Assembly: GCA_964450715.1 (NCBI GenBank)
Contig: CAYVFC010000138.1
Coordinates: 1-21,654, forward strand
DNA length: 21,654 nucleotides
From: CAYVFC01 sp964450715
GTDB lineage: Bacteria > Myxococcota_A > Polyangia > Polyangiales > JAFGIB01
Reading direction: 5' to 3'
Shown here: positions 1 to 6,463 of the stretch, piece after piece
Numbering within the stretch: the stretch's first letter is position 1
Layout of the letters: the number at the start of each line of letters is the position of its first letter
The notes under the pieces: model-generated
Seen by the model: only the letters and a program-made list of their open reading frames with translations
What the model was told of the DNA's origin: nothing
Databases searched by the model: none
Program-made: the position numbers and the translations under genes

Positions 1-77
1 CCTTTTCTACCCCCTTTTTGCTCTCTTCAGCCGTTGAGAAACCCGGAATTAGCCATTTTTTTCTCCTCAGCCACCCA

Positions 78-896
78 TTAGTGAGGCTCAACGCGGATCT
101 TTTTTATTTGGCCCATCAATACCTGAATACGTCGGCAATAAGCCGATTCGGGAAATCGATCTAAGAACTGACTACCGCGTCGTTCGGCCCGTGCGCGTCG
201 CCCGGTTCTCAGTAACGCTTCGATAGCGATGGTCTCTCGCTCTTGTTCGAAACGGCCCGGGCGAAAAAGCCGGCTGTGCTGCTCGGTGAGCGCCAGCGCT
301 CGGCTGGGTGCCTCCACCAGAAGGCGCTGCGCTTGCTTGATAAGCCTGAGCTCAGCCGCCGGTCCGGGATCGTGCGGTTCGACGCTTCGCTTACGCTTGC
401 CTGTTGCCAGAACGATCGGCCTCACCTCTTCTGCTACAGATGATTCACTATCGATCTCATCGCTTCCTTCAGATGAAGAAAGCGTCGGCTTCGGATTGTA
501 CGGCCCCGAAGGCACCTTTTCCATTTTCTCCCCTGTTGGGTCTGATGACCGACGCGGTTTGGATTGCCTCTCACTCGATTGGTCGGTAGTGGCGACAGCC
601 GAAGAACGGTCATCGACCATCGTCTTCACACCGAGAGTCGAAACACCGATAACCGCGGTAATCAAGCCGATCTTAAGAAGGGTCGTCGCGGCGAAATGAT
701 TCGTTGCACCGCCGGTTTCCGCAGAGGGCGAAGCGTCGATCGAAGGCGGCTCTGTCAACGGCAAACCCGACGCAATACGCGCGAGTTGCTCTGTGTCGGG
801 TCCGTCTGCTCGTGCGATACGCAGCATTTCCGACAATTCATCCGATCCCCCTGATAGGGCGTCGGAATTTTGGAAGTGTTCAAACCGTTCGGTCAT
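78..896 (-). CDS. Single-pass membrane protein with TPR-like C-terminal domain; candidate anti-sigma factor
   Basis: 272 residues from the ATG at 896. This start is chosen because it overlaps the stop of the upstream sigma gene by 4 nt (ATGA) and has a GGGAG ribosome-binding site about 7 nt away; a longer reading frame upstream would lie inside the sigma gene. Residues 1-69 are polar. One membrane helix spans about 70-93 (LLKIGLITAVIGVSTLGVK). A low-complexity Ser/Glu/Lys linker follows (95-180). A helical, Arg/Leu/Ala-rich tail (about 182-262, AQRLLVEAPSRALALTEQH) looks like tetratricopeptide repeats. Established: proteins of this shape, translationally coupled to an ECF sigma gene, are frequent in myxobacterial genomes, and one-span proteins encoded after ECF genes are often anti-sigma factors. 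Inference: the N-terminus is cytoplasmic and binds the sigma factor, and the tail is periplasmic. No zinc-binding anti-sigma motif (HxxxCxxC) is visible, so the role is unproven. Confidence 0.75.
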   Translation of the reverse strand: MTERFEHFQNSDALSGGSDELSEMLRIARADGPDTEQLARIASGLPLTEPPSIDASPSAETGGATNHFAATTLLKIGLITAVIGVSTLGVKTMVDDRSSAVATTDQSSERQSKPRRSSDPTGEKMEKVPSGPYNPKPTLSSSEGSDEIDSESSVAEEVRPIVLATGKRKRSVEPHDPGPAAELRLIKQAQRLLVEAPSRALALTEQHSRLFRPGRFEQERETIAIEALLRTGRRARAERRGSQFLDRFPESAYCRRIQVLMGQIKKIRVEPH

Positions 897-1474
897 GTTT
901 GTCTCCCGACTGCCTCGGCGCGAACGACGGCTTTGCCTATTTCGCGCCTGGCTGCATAGAGACGAGAGTAAGCGGTTTGTATGGGGCATTCTGCCATGAC
1001 GGCGACTTCTGCCATGGGCAGCCTCTCGATTTCGTACAAGATATAGACTAGCCGTTGAGGCTCGGGTAATTGAGCGAGAATCCGGTCCAGCCTTTGCAGA
1101 GTCTCCCTGCGCACCAGATCGGAATGTTGCTCCGCAGATAGAGCGGGCTCGGGCAACTTCTCCGGCAGGGACTCATAACGTTGGTATGCGCGATTCCAGT
1201 GAGAACGGGCCACCCACCTGCAGATGCTGAATATCCAGGTACGCAGAGAGGACCGCCCCTGAAACTCCGCGAGCCTTCTGTGCACGACCAAAAAAACTTC
1301 CTGACATAGGTCCTCGACGTCCGCTTCCGCCACTCCCATACGCCGCAATACCCGCCAGACAAAAGGAGCGTAATCCGTAAACACCTCCGAAAACGGAGGC
1401 GCAATCGCCTTTCCTACCGATACCGGCTCCTGGCCCTCGCTGCTCTCCTCTCGGACGGTCGATTGGTGCTCCAC
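893..1474 (-). CDS. ECF-family RNA polymerase sigma factor
   Basis: 193 residues from a GTG start. Sigma region 2 covers about 30-97 and includes the region 2.2 signature DLCQEVFLVVHRRL (55-68) and the region 2.3/2.4 stretch FQGRSSLRTWIFSICRWVARSHWNR. Region 4 covers about 126-182, with LPEPQRLVYILYEIERLPMAEVA followed by a helix-turn-helix. Length and two-domain architecture match group 4 (ECF) sigma factors, which direct RNA polymerase to a small regulon. It lies 36 nt after the barrel gene and overlaps the following membrane-protein gene by 4 nt, so the three are probably one transcript. The start is the least certain part: the only purine-rich stretch upstream (AGGGA) is about 20 nt away, and no better in-frame codon is obvious. 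The first 25 residues could be trimmed. Confidence 0.9.
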   Translation of the reverse strand: MEHQSTVREESSEGQEPVSVGKAIAPPFSEVFTDYAPFVWRVLRRMGVAEADVEDLCQEVFLVVHRRLAEFQGRSSLRTWIFSICRWVARSHWNRAYQRYESLPEKLPEPALSAEQHSDLVRRETLQRLDRILAQLPEPQRLVYILYEIERLPMAEVAVMAECPIQTAYSRLYAARREIGKAVVRAEAVGRQT

Positions 1475-1510
1475 GGTACATTAGTGCGGCGTTGGTCCCT
1501 GATTTTCTAT

Positions 1511-2656
1511 CTAAAACCGGACGCCAAGACCTGATTCCAGCCTTCCGGCCACGGGAGAGGTTCGAAAAAGGCTTAGATCGCCGCCATCCGCTTCGCTACG
1601 ATTGATCTTGAACTCTCGCCCTGGAACGAGCGCCGCTACGGCTGCCCCTAGATATATATGAAAAGGATGAAATGCATGTAATATGAGACGGCTATAGGCC
1701 TCGACGCCAAACATGGTGAGGTACTCTCGCTCCCCGGCTCCCCACCGTTCATCGGTACTGGTCGCTCTGCCGACGATGAGGTCTATCTGCCCTCCAGCAC
1801 AGGCATACAACTCGCCGACCGAGATATCGAGGGATAGAGGACAGACCGCCAGGGTTCCCTGGACGACTTGTAAGTGACCTCGGCCGCCCTCTACCGAATC
1901 GGTATCGTTTTCAAAGAAATAGACCCCGCTTAGCTCTACGGGCCAGAACCGCGGCGCATGCACCCGGCCGGATACCTCCAGCCCGAATCCGAGGCCTGGC
2001 AGCAGCCCCAGACCGATCACAGCTCCCGCATTGACACCGAAACGAAAAACGCTGTCCTCGGGCTCTTCTTTCTTCTTTCGAGCGTTCTTTCTATGCCGCG
2101 TCGGATCCGCCGCTGGACTTGGAGCGATAATATCCGGTTCTGGATTGGATTCGTCTCGCTCAACCGATCCGGCCTCGATTTCGGCCAATAGCTCTTCGGC
2201 CGGGTCGGTATCGTCATCGGGTTCCGGGGAAAGGTGCCGGGGAAGCTCGAGAAAAGCGCGTTCTGGATCGATGGCCAGGGCAATGACCACCACCAATTGG
2301 TCGTTGAGTGCATCGCAATTGGGTTGCTTGGTCTCTAACCGGCGTATGCCGAGAATTCTTCCGGAAGGTTCGCTGACCGTAATAGAGGCGCCCCAGCCCC
2401 TGCTCTCGGTAAGCGGCTTGACCCATGCTTCGATGGATAGCTCCGCATCCGACGCGGACAAAAAGACTTGCCGACCCAGTTGTTCTTCCACTCGGCGGGC
2501 GAGTTTTTGGCTTGAAATACACGATTCAGCCCCGGCGAGGCGCACCCAGCTCAGCGAAGCCGAGCGCGGCTGGTCGGTTTGGGCATAGGAAGGTCGGGGA
2601 ATCAGCCACGTCGAGGCAATAAAAAGAAACGAGAATACCCGCGTATTATTCCTCAC
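1511..2656 (-). CDS. Secreted two-domain protein with predicted outer-membrane beta-barrel
   Basis: 381 residues from a GTG start with a GAGGAA ribosome-binding site 8 nt upstream. GTGAGGAATA occurs twice here, once as the ribosome-binding site and once as the start itself. Residues 1-25 form a signal peptide, probably cut after PSYA. A periplasmic-type alpha/beta domain (about 30-130) has two cysteines (C46, C114) and the pattern LSWVRLAGAESC..KLARRVEEQLGR. An acidic, then Lys/Arg-rich linker runs about 140-200 (HRKNARKKKEEPED). The last ~180 residues alternate hydrophobic and polar positions, and the protein ends in Phe (RLESGLGVRF), the usual C-terminal signature of outer-membrane barrels. 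Similar proteins are common in Polyangia, but none known to me has an assigned function. First gene of the operon with the sigma factor and the TPR-like membrane protein; inference: it senses or supplies the signal. Confidence 0.75.
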   Translation of the reverse strand: MRNNTRVFSFLFIASTWLIPRPSYAQTDQPRSASLSWVRLAGAESCISSQKLARRVEEQLGRQVFLSASDAELSIEAWVKPLTESRGWGASITVSEPSGRILGIRRLETKQPNCDALNDQLVVVIALAIDPERAFLELPRHLSPEPDDDTDPAEELLAEIEAGSVERDESNPEPDIIAPSPAADPTRHRKNARKKKEEPEDSVFRFGVNAGAVIGLGLLPGLGFGLEVSGRVHAPRFWPVELSGVYFFENDTDSVEGGRGHLQVVQGTLAVCPLSLDISVGELYACAGGQIDLIVGRATSTDERWGAGEREYLTMFGVEAYSRLILHAFHPFHIYLGAAVAALVPGREFKINRSEADGGDLSLFRTSPVAGRLESGLGVRF

Positions 2657-2927
2657 GTTGGCTATTCCTCACTTGAAAACACCTACCGGTTCCTCAGCTA
2701 TCCGTTCGTCGTTGTACAACACCCGAGGCCGACTTCGTAGGCATGCTCGAACCTCCCGCGCGAAGTGTAACCGGGAATGATCCGAAGGCAAGAATCGACC
2801 GGTTTTGCGCAGGAGTTCGAGATCATCCGATCTCGGTTTGCGGTCGTCGTCAGCAGGCGCGTGGGCCGCTATGGCATTGGCAAAAAAAAAAAGGAATGGA
2901 CCGAAACCCGAACGAGGAGCCGTTTGC

Positions 2928-3380
2928 CTATAGGACAACGACGGACGAAATCGCGACGGACCCGCCTCCCTGAAAGTCGCCGTCGTAAAAGTCGAGGTCG
3001 ACATAGTGCCAGCGCAGCGCCACTCCAACCTCGGAAACCCCTTCCGGAACAGGTACCTCGATCTCGCGCCAGGCGCCGCCCGTTCGTATTTTCAGGTCGG
3101 TCATCGCTCGAGTGCCATCGGGGCTGACAAGCTCGAGGCCCAAGTTGACGATAGTTTCGCGCGCGCTCGTTATAAAGGTAGTCTTGTATCGAATGCGTAC
3201 CCGGTTCGCGTCCGCGGTGTCCAGTCGTGCGCCAAGCCCAAACGGTTCGCCGGGCTCGACGCGCGCCGCGGCGCAGGTATTATCGGGCTCGCATTCCGCA
3301 TCGCCCGCTTCACGGGGAGTGAGGCCGACGAGAAGCGGTGTAGCGCTGCCGTCGTCCCGGTTTCGGTCGGTTTCGGTCGG
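2928..3380 (-). pseudogene. C-terminal remnant of an unidentified secreted-type protein
   Basis: An open frame of about 151 codons runs from just after a TAA at 3381-3383 to a TAG at 2928-2930. It has no ATG or GTG; the only usable start codon is a TTG at 3143, deep inside what reads as a continuous beta-rich domain. The translation is protein-like on both sides of that TTG: EPGEPFGLGARLDTADANRV, RIRYKTTFITSARETIVNLG and GAWREIEVPVPEGVSEVGVA, ending in aromatic strands (WHYVDLDFYDGDF). It resembles the C-terminal beta-sandwich of an exported protein, but I do not recognise the family. The 5' end is lost exactly at the repeat/palindrome cluster 3354-3428, so truncation by rearrangement is likely. 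No homologous N-terminal part is seen beyond that cluster. A functional short gene starting at TTG 3143 (71 residues) is the alternative. Confidence 0.45.
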
Positions 3381-3428
3381 TTAACTAGTTAACTAGGACC
3401 GTCCCGGTTTCGGTCTGGTTTCGGTCGG
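3354..3428. repeat. Direct repeat pair flanking a 14-bp palindrome
   Basis: Two near-identical copies (3354-3380 and 3401-3428) begin GTCCCGGTTTCGGTC and are built from a decamer TTTCGGTCGG. They differ by one extra base. Between them lies the perfect palindrome GTTAACTAGTTAAC (3380-3393), which is also part of a doubled octamer TTAACTAG. The cluster coincides with the broken 5' end of the coding remnant at 2928-3380. It may be a small repeat element or a deletion scar. Confidence 0.7.
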
Positions 3429-3753
3429 AAGCTGACTCAACGGCGCACGCGTTCACCAGTAAAAACCACACAGCAGGTGCCACGTACGCCCTTACGGTGC
3501 TTCCCGTATCGTACGCTATCGTCTTCGCGAACGACAGCCGTTCCTATACGACATAAAGCATTTCCCAGACTCGCTCCTAGAGTAGAACCCCCTGCAAAAA
3601 AGACTCCCGTCGTCTTTCGGGCGGGGCGCCACGAACTGCGACTTCGCCTCACACTCGGCAACAGAGGGACGAATTCACCAGATGACATCCAGCGCCGGAA
3701 GATAGATAATTAATTCAGTGGCATAACCCGGAATTGGCCAGATAAGTTTCATA
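3429..3753. other. Intergenic stretch without a supported gene
   Basis: No convincing frame on either strand. It contains a small hairpin at 3482-3513 (outer CGTACG/CGTACG, inner TACGG/CCGTA). The first part has no homology I recognise. The last 40 bases are AT-richer and lie downstream of the acyl-CoA synthetase stop; no clear terminator hairpin is visible there. Confidence 0.5.
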
Positions 3754-5265
3754 TTAATTGTATTGTTCCCGTAGGATCCGCTTGAGGATCTTGCCGGTGG
3801 GCGTACGCGGGATATTGTCGGTGAAGACCACCTTCTTGGGGATCTTGAACTTGCCCATCTTGTCCTTGCACCAGGTGATGAGACCCTCCTCGGTAAGGCT
3901 CTCCCCGGGCTTGCAGACCACAATGGCCTTGACCGCCTCGCCCCAGGTCTCGTGCTCGAAGCCGATCACGCCCACGTCGGCCACCTGGGGATGGGTGAGG
4001 ATGATGTCCTCCAGCTCGGCCGGGTAGATGTTCTCGCCGCCCGAGATGATCATGTCCTTCTTGCGGTCGAAGATGTAGTAGAAGCCTTCCTTGTCGCGCC
4101 GGGCGATATCGCCGGTATATAGCCAGCCGTCGCGGATGGTCCGCGCGGTCTCCTCGGGGCGGTTCCAGTACCCCTTCATCACGTTATCCGCCCGGATCGC
4201 TACCTCGCCGAGCGCATCCGGCCCGGTCACCACCTGGTCGTTGTCATCGACCAGGCGGATGTCGGTGTGGAAGAAGGGACGCCCGCAGGAGCCCGCGCGG
4301 CTGATGGCGTTCTCGGAGTCGATGACCGAGGCGGGCCCGGTGCACTCGGTCAACCCATAGAGCTGGCGCACCTCGATTCCGGCCTTGTTGTACTCCTCGA
4401 TCAGCGACACGGGCACGGGCGCGGCATAGACCAGGATGATCTTTACCGAGCTGAAGTCGTACTTCTCGAAGTCGGGAACCAGCTTGAGGAAGGTGAGCAT
4501 GACCGGCACGGAGCCGAAGCCGGTGACCTTCTCCTGCTGCACCACCTCCAGAAAGCGCTTGGGATCGAAGGTGCGCAGCAGCACCGAGCGCGTCCCGCGG
4601 TGGACGAAGTAGGGAAGGCCACCCAGCGCGCCGATGTGGAACAGGGGTAGCGCGATCATCGAGGTGTCGCCCCGCTCCTTCAGGGTGACTTCCATGGTCA
4701 CCGCGGACCAGAAGTAGTTGAGATGGGTGAGCATGGCGCCCTTGGGCCGGCCGGTGGTGCCCGAGGTATAGAGAATGGAAAGCGTGTCGTGGTCGCCACC
4801 CACCAGCTCCGGCTCGTCGGCCGATTCGGCGCCGACCAGCTTGGGTAGCGACGCGGCCCACTCGGGGGGCTGCTCGTCGAGCGAGATCAGGTGCTCGGCC
4901 GGGATCTCCTTGCGGAAGCCGTCCACGATCTCGTGGTACTCCTTGCCGAAGATGAATACCTTGGCCTCGGAGTCCTGCAGGATGTACTGCAGCTCGGGCC
5001 CGGCCAGCCGGTAGTTGAGGGGCACCAGCACCGCGCCGATCTTGCCCAGACCGAAGAAGACGTCGAAGTACTCGACCTCGTTGAAGGCCAGCAGCGCCAC
5101 CCGGTCGCCCGGCTGGATCCCCAGCTTTTTCATGGCGCGCGCCAGCCGGTTGGCCCGCTCGTTCATCTGGCCGAAGGTGAGGCGGACGCCTTCGCAAACC
5201 AGACCCTCGCGGTTCGGGTGGAGCTTCGCTCGCCTGTTCAAGAAGTCCCCGATATTGATCTGCAT
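3754..5265 (-). CDS. Acyl-CoA synthetase (AMP-forming, long-chain fatty-acid/acyl type)
   Basis: 503 residues; ATG start with a GGGAGGA ribosome-binding site about 7 nt upstream. All hallmark motifs of the ANL adenylating family are present: P-loop YTSGTTGRPKG (166-176), LYGLTE (302-307), YTGD (383-386), the hinge stretch FYYIFDRKKDMIISGG (395-410) followed by ENIYPAE, and PRTPTGK (486-492) with the catalytic lysine K492. The enzyme activates a carboxylic acid with ATP to acyl-AMP and transfers it to CoA, in the cytoplasm or at the membrane face. Length fits FadD-like/FadK-like synthetases. The exact substrate (medium- or long-chain fatty acid, or an aromatic acid) cannot be read from the sequence. 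It is a single gene with no beta-oxidation neighbours, divergent from the barrel gene at 5649. Confidence 0.93.
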   Translation of the reverse strand: MQINIGDFLNRRAKLHPNREGLVCEGVRLTFGQMNERANRLARAMKKLGIQPGDRVALLAFNEVEYFDVFFGLGKIGAVLVPLNYRLAGPELQYILQDSEAKVFIFGKEYHEIVDGFRKEIPAEHLISLDEQPPEWAASLPKLVGAESADEPELVGGDHDTLSILYTSGTTGRPKGAMLTHLNYFWSAVTMEVTLKERGDTSMIALPLFHIGALGGLPYFVHRGTRSVLLRTFDPKRFLEVVQQEKVTGFGSVPVMLTFLKLVPDFEKYDFSSVKIILVYAAPVPVSLIEEYNKAGIEVRQLYGLTECTGPASVIDSENAISRAGSCGRPFFHTDIRLVDDNDQVVTGPDALGEVAIRADNVMKGYWNRPEETARTIRDGWLYTGDIARRDKEGFYYIFDRKKDMIISGGENIYPAELEDIILTHPQVADVGVIGFEHETWGEAVKAIVVCKPGESLTEEGLITWCKDKMGKFKIPKKVVFTDNIPRTPTGKILKRILREQYN

Positions 5266-5299
5266 TCTCGGTCCTCCCGTTGCGGATTGAGTGGGTCGC

Positions 5300-5372
5300 T
5301 CGCGCCAGGCACCGGCGGTCGCTCTCGCTCCCCGTTACGGGAGGAGGCGCGGCGCGACGCCCTACGGCGCGA
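5300..5372. repeat. GC-rich imperfect hairpin in the divergent promoter region
   Basis: The centre is CTCCC/GGGAG around CGTTAC (about 5328-5343). Outer arms pair CTCGCGCC...GGTCGC (5299-5322) with GCGACGCC...GGCGCG (5353-5371), with bulges. The context TCCTC-hairpin-GC on the minus strand loosely resembles the apex of the palindromes at 6282 and 9808, but similarity outside the centre is weak. It lies just upstream of the acyl-CoA synthetase start and may be its 5' untranslated region. Confidence 0.4.
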
Positions 5373-5411
5373 TTGCAGAGAAGTTCTTGCCCCGATCGCC
5401 GCTGAAAGTCC

Positions 5412-5522
5412 TGTCCTTTTCGGCCATTTTTTTGGCTCTTTTCGGTATCGGGCAGACGCCCGGGAGCACGGTGGAATCGGTGAGCCCTTCCGGTCGCGAA
5501 CGCGGGTGTCCTTTTCGGCCAT
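5412..5522. repeat. Exact 16-bp direct repeat, 95 bp apart
   Basis: TGTCCTTTTCGGCCAT occurs at 5412-5427 and 5507-5522, in the space between the divergent acyl-CoA synthetase and barrel genes. An exact 16-mer this close is not expected by chance. It may be a paired protein-binding site or a small duplication. Read on the minus strand, each copy begins ATGGCCGAAAAGGAC (MAEKD). The distal copy opens a frame that overlaps the synthetase start and is Arg-rich and unconvincing. Confidence 0.6.
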
Positions 5523-5648
5523 CGGTTGACCGCGCCGGGTAGCTCGCATACCGTGCCTCGTGCTCCGGGCTGGCCCCGATACCTCTACCCGGTTTTGCAG
5601 CAGAACGCTCTCCGTCGGCCGGCTGAACGCAGAGAAAGGAATCGCGGC

Positions 5649-6287
5649 ATGTCGAAAATACCCCTGGCGCTGTTGTCGGCCCTGGTCATTTATGCCCTGG
5701 CTCCGGCAGGGAATGCGTCGGCGCAGCAAGGCGGAACCGACCTGCGCGCCTTTGGTCAGCTCTATCTGGGCTTGGCCGGCGAGGTGGACGCGGAAGTGGA
5801 GGCGTTGGGCACGTCCAGCCAGAACGAGGTCGACCTGGATGCGTCGCCCGGCTTCGGGGCTGGCGTGGATTTCGGTCTGCACGAGTACGTCGCGCTCGGC
5901 GGCCTGTTTCGCTTTTTGTCCATGAGCAGCGACGATATCGTTGTCGGCCCGTACGTGATCGACGTCGACGTGACCGTATTGGACTTCGACCTGCTGCCCA
6001 GGCTGCGTTACCCCTTTGACAAGAAGGGCGAGATCTACCTGGCAGTTCCCGTGGGCCTGTCGCTCTTCATACCGGACGCGGATGACGCGGATGACGAGCT
6101 GGGCTGGAACATCTCGATGGTGATAGGAGGGCTATATGCCGTTTCCGATAACTTCGGCCTCTTCGCGGAGATCGGCTATTTCGTCCACAACGGCAGCACG
6201 TCGAGGACCGTGCTCGGGATAGACGTTGAAACTTCCCTCTCCGCGGGTCAGCTCGGTCTGAGCATCGGGGCCGCCTATATCGACTAG
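5649..6287 (+). CDS. Small outer-membrane beta-barrel protein, function unknown
   Basis: 212 residues from the ATG at 5649, chosen over an upstream in-frame ATG (5526) because AAGGA sits 9 nt ahead and the protein then begins directly with a signal peptide (MSKIPLALLSALVIYALAPA, cut after NASA at about residue 25). The mature part alternates hydrophobic and polar residues with Gly/Tyr/Phe turns, as in 8-10-strand porin-like barrels (OmpW/OmpA-barrel type, about 190 residues): FGQLYLGLAGEVDAEVEA, FGAGVDFGLHEYVALGGLFR, LLPRLRYPF, VETSLSAGQLGLSIGAAYID. It ends in Asp rather than the usual aromatic residue, so correct barrel assembly is a prediction only. Its stop codon lies inside the left arm of the long palindrome at 6282-6455. 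Confidence 0.8.
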   Translation: MSKIPLALLSALVIYALAPAGNASAQQGGTDLRAFGQLYLGLAGEVDAEVEALGTSSQNEVDLDASPGFGAGVDFGLHEYVALGGLFRFLSMSSDDIVVGPYVIDVDVTVLDFDLLPRLRYPFDKKGEIYLAVPVGLSLFIPDADDADDELGWNISMVIGGLYAVSDNFGLFAEIGYFVHNGSTSRTVLGIDVETSLSAGQLGLSIGAAYID

Positions 6288-6455
6288 AGCACCGAACGGG
6301 TTGAAAACGCCATGATTTCGCGGTCTAGAGGGGCCATCTGCGGCGCCGTCCCTCCTCGAAGTGGCTCTGCCACTGCTTCGTCGGGCCGGCATCCGCATCT
6401 GACCCCTCTATCCTCGCGAACTCAAAGGCGTTTCAACCCGATCGGTGCTCTAGTC
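6282..6455. repeat. 174-nt nested imperfect palindrome (family member 1)
   Basis: Outer arms 6282-6311 and 6427-6455 pair with one mismatch and one indel (CTAGAGCACCGA against TCGGTGCTCTAG). A second pair, 6317-6343 with 6393-6420, also matches well. The apex is AGTGGC-TCT-GCCACT (6360-6374). It fills the space between convergent genes; the left arm contains the TAG stop of the barrel gene, and the right arm ends 9 nt before the esterase stop. Compare the element at 9808-9988. It could be a miniature transposon-like element, a bidirectional terminator or a structured RNA. No open frame runs through it. Confidence 0.85.
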
Positions 6456-6463
6456 CTCTACCC

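Noticed and set aside
2882..2892. Run of eleven A as a terminator U-tract on the minus strand
   Set aside because: No hairpin precedes it on that strand; it is more simply a homopolymer in decaying intergenic DNA.
2669..3028. 119-codon minus-strand frame
   Set aside because: It overlaps the coding remnant in another frame, has no good start and no recognisable domain.
40..3740. AACCCGGAATTRGCCA at 40-55 and 3725-3740 as direct repeats bounding an island
   Set aside because: A 15/16 match between two sites anywhere in a window of this size is expected about once or twice by chance, and flanking bases do not match.
5238..5882. Minus-strand frame of 214 codons spanning the synthetase start and the barrel gene
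   Set aside because: Arg/Ser-rich, overlaps two well-supported genes and has no domain; the repeated MAEKD start-like motif is explained by the 16-bp DNA repeat.
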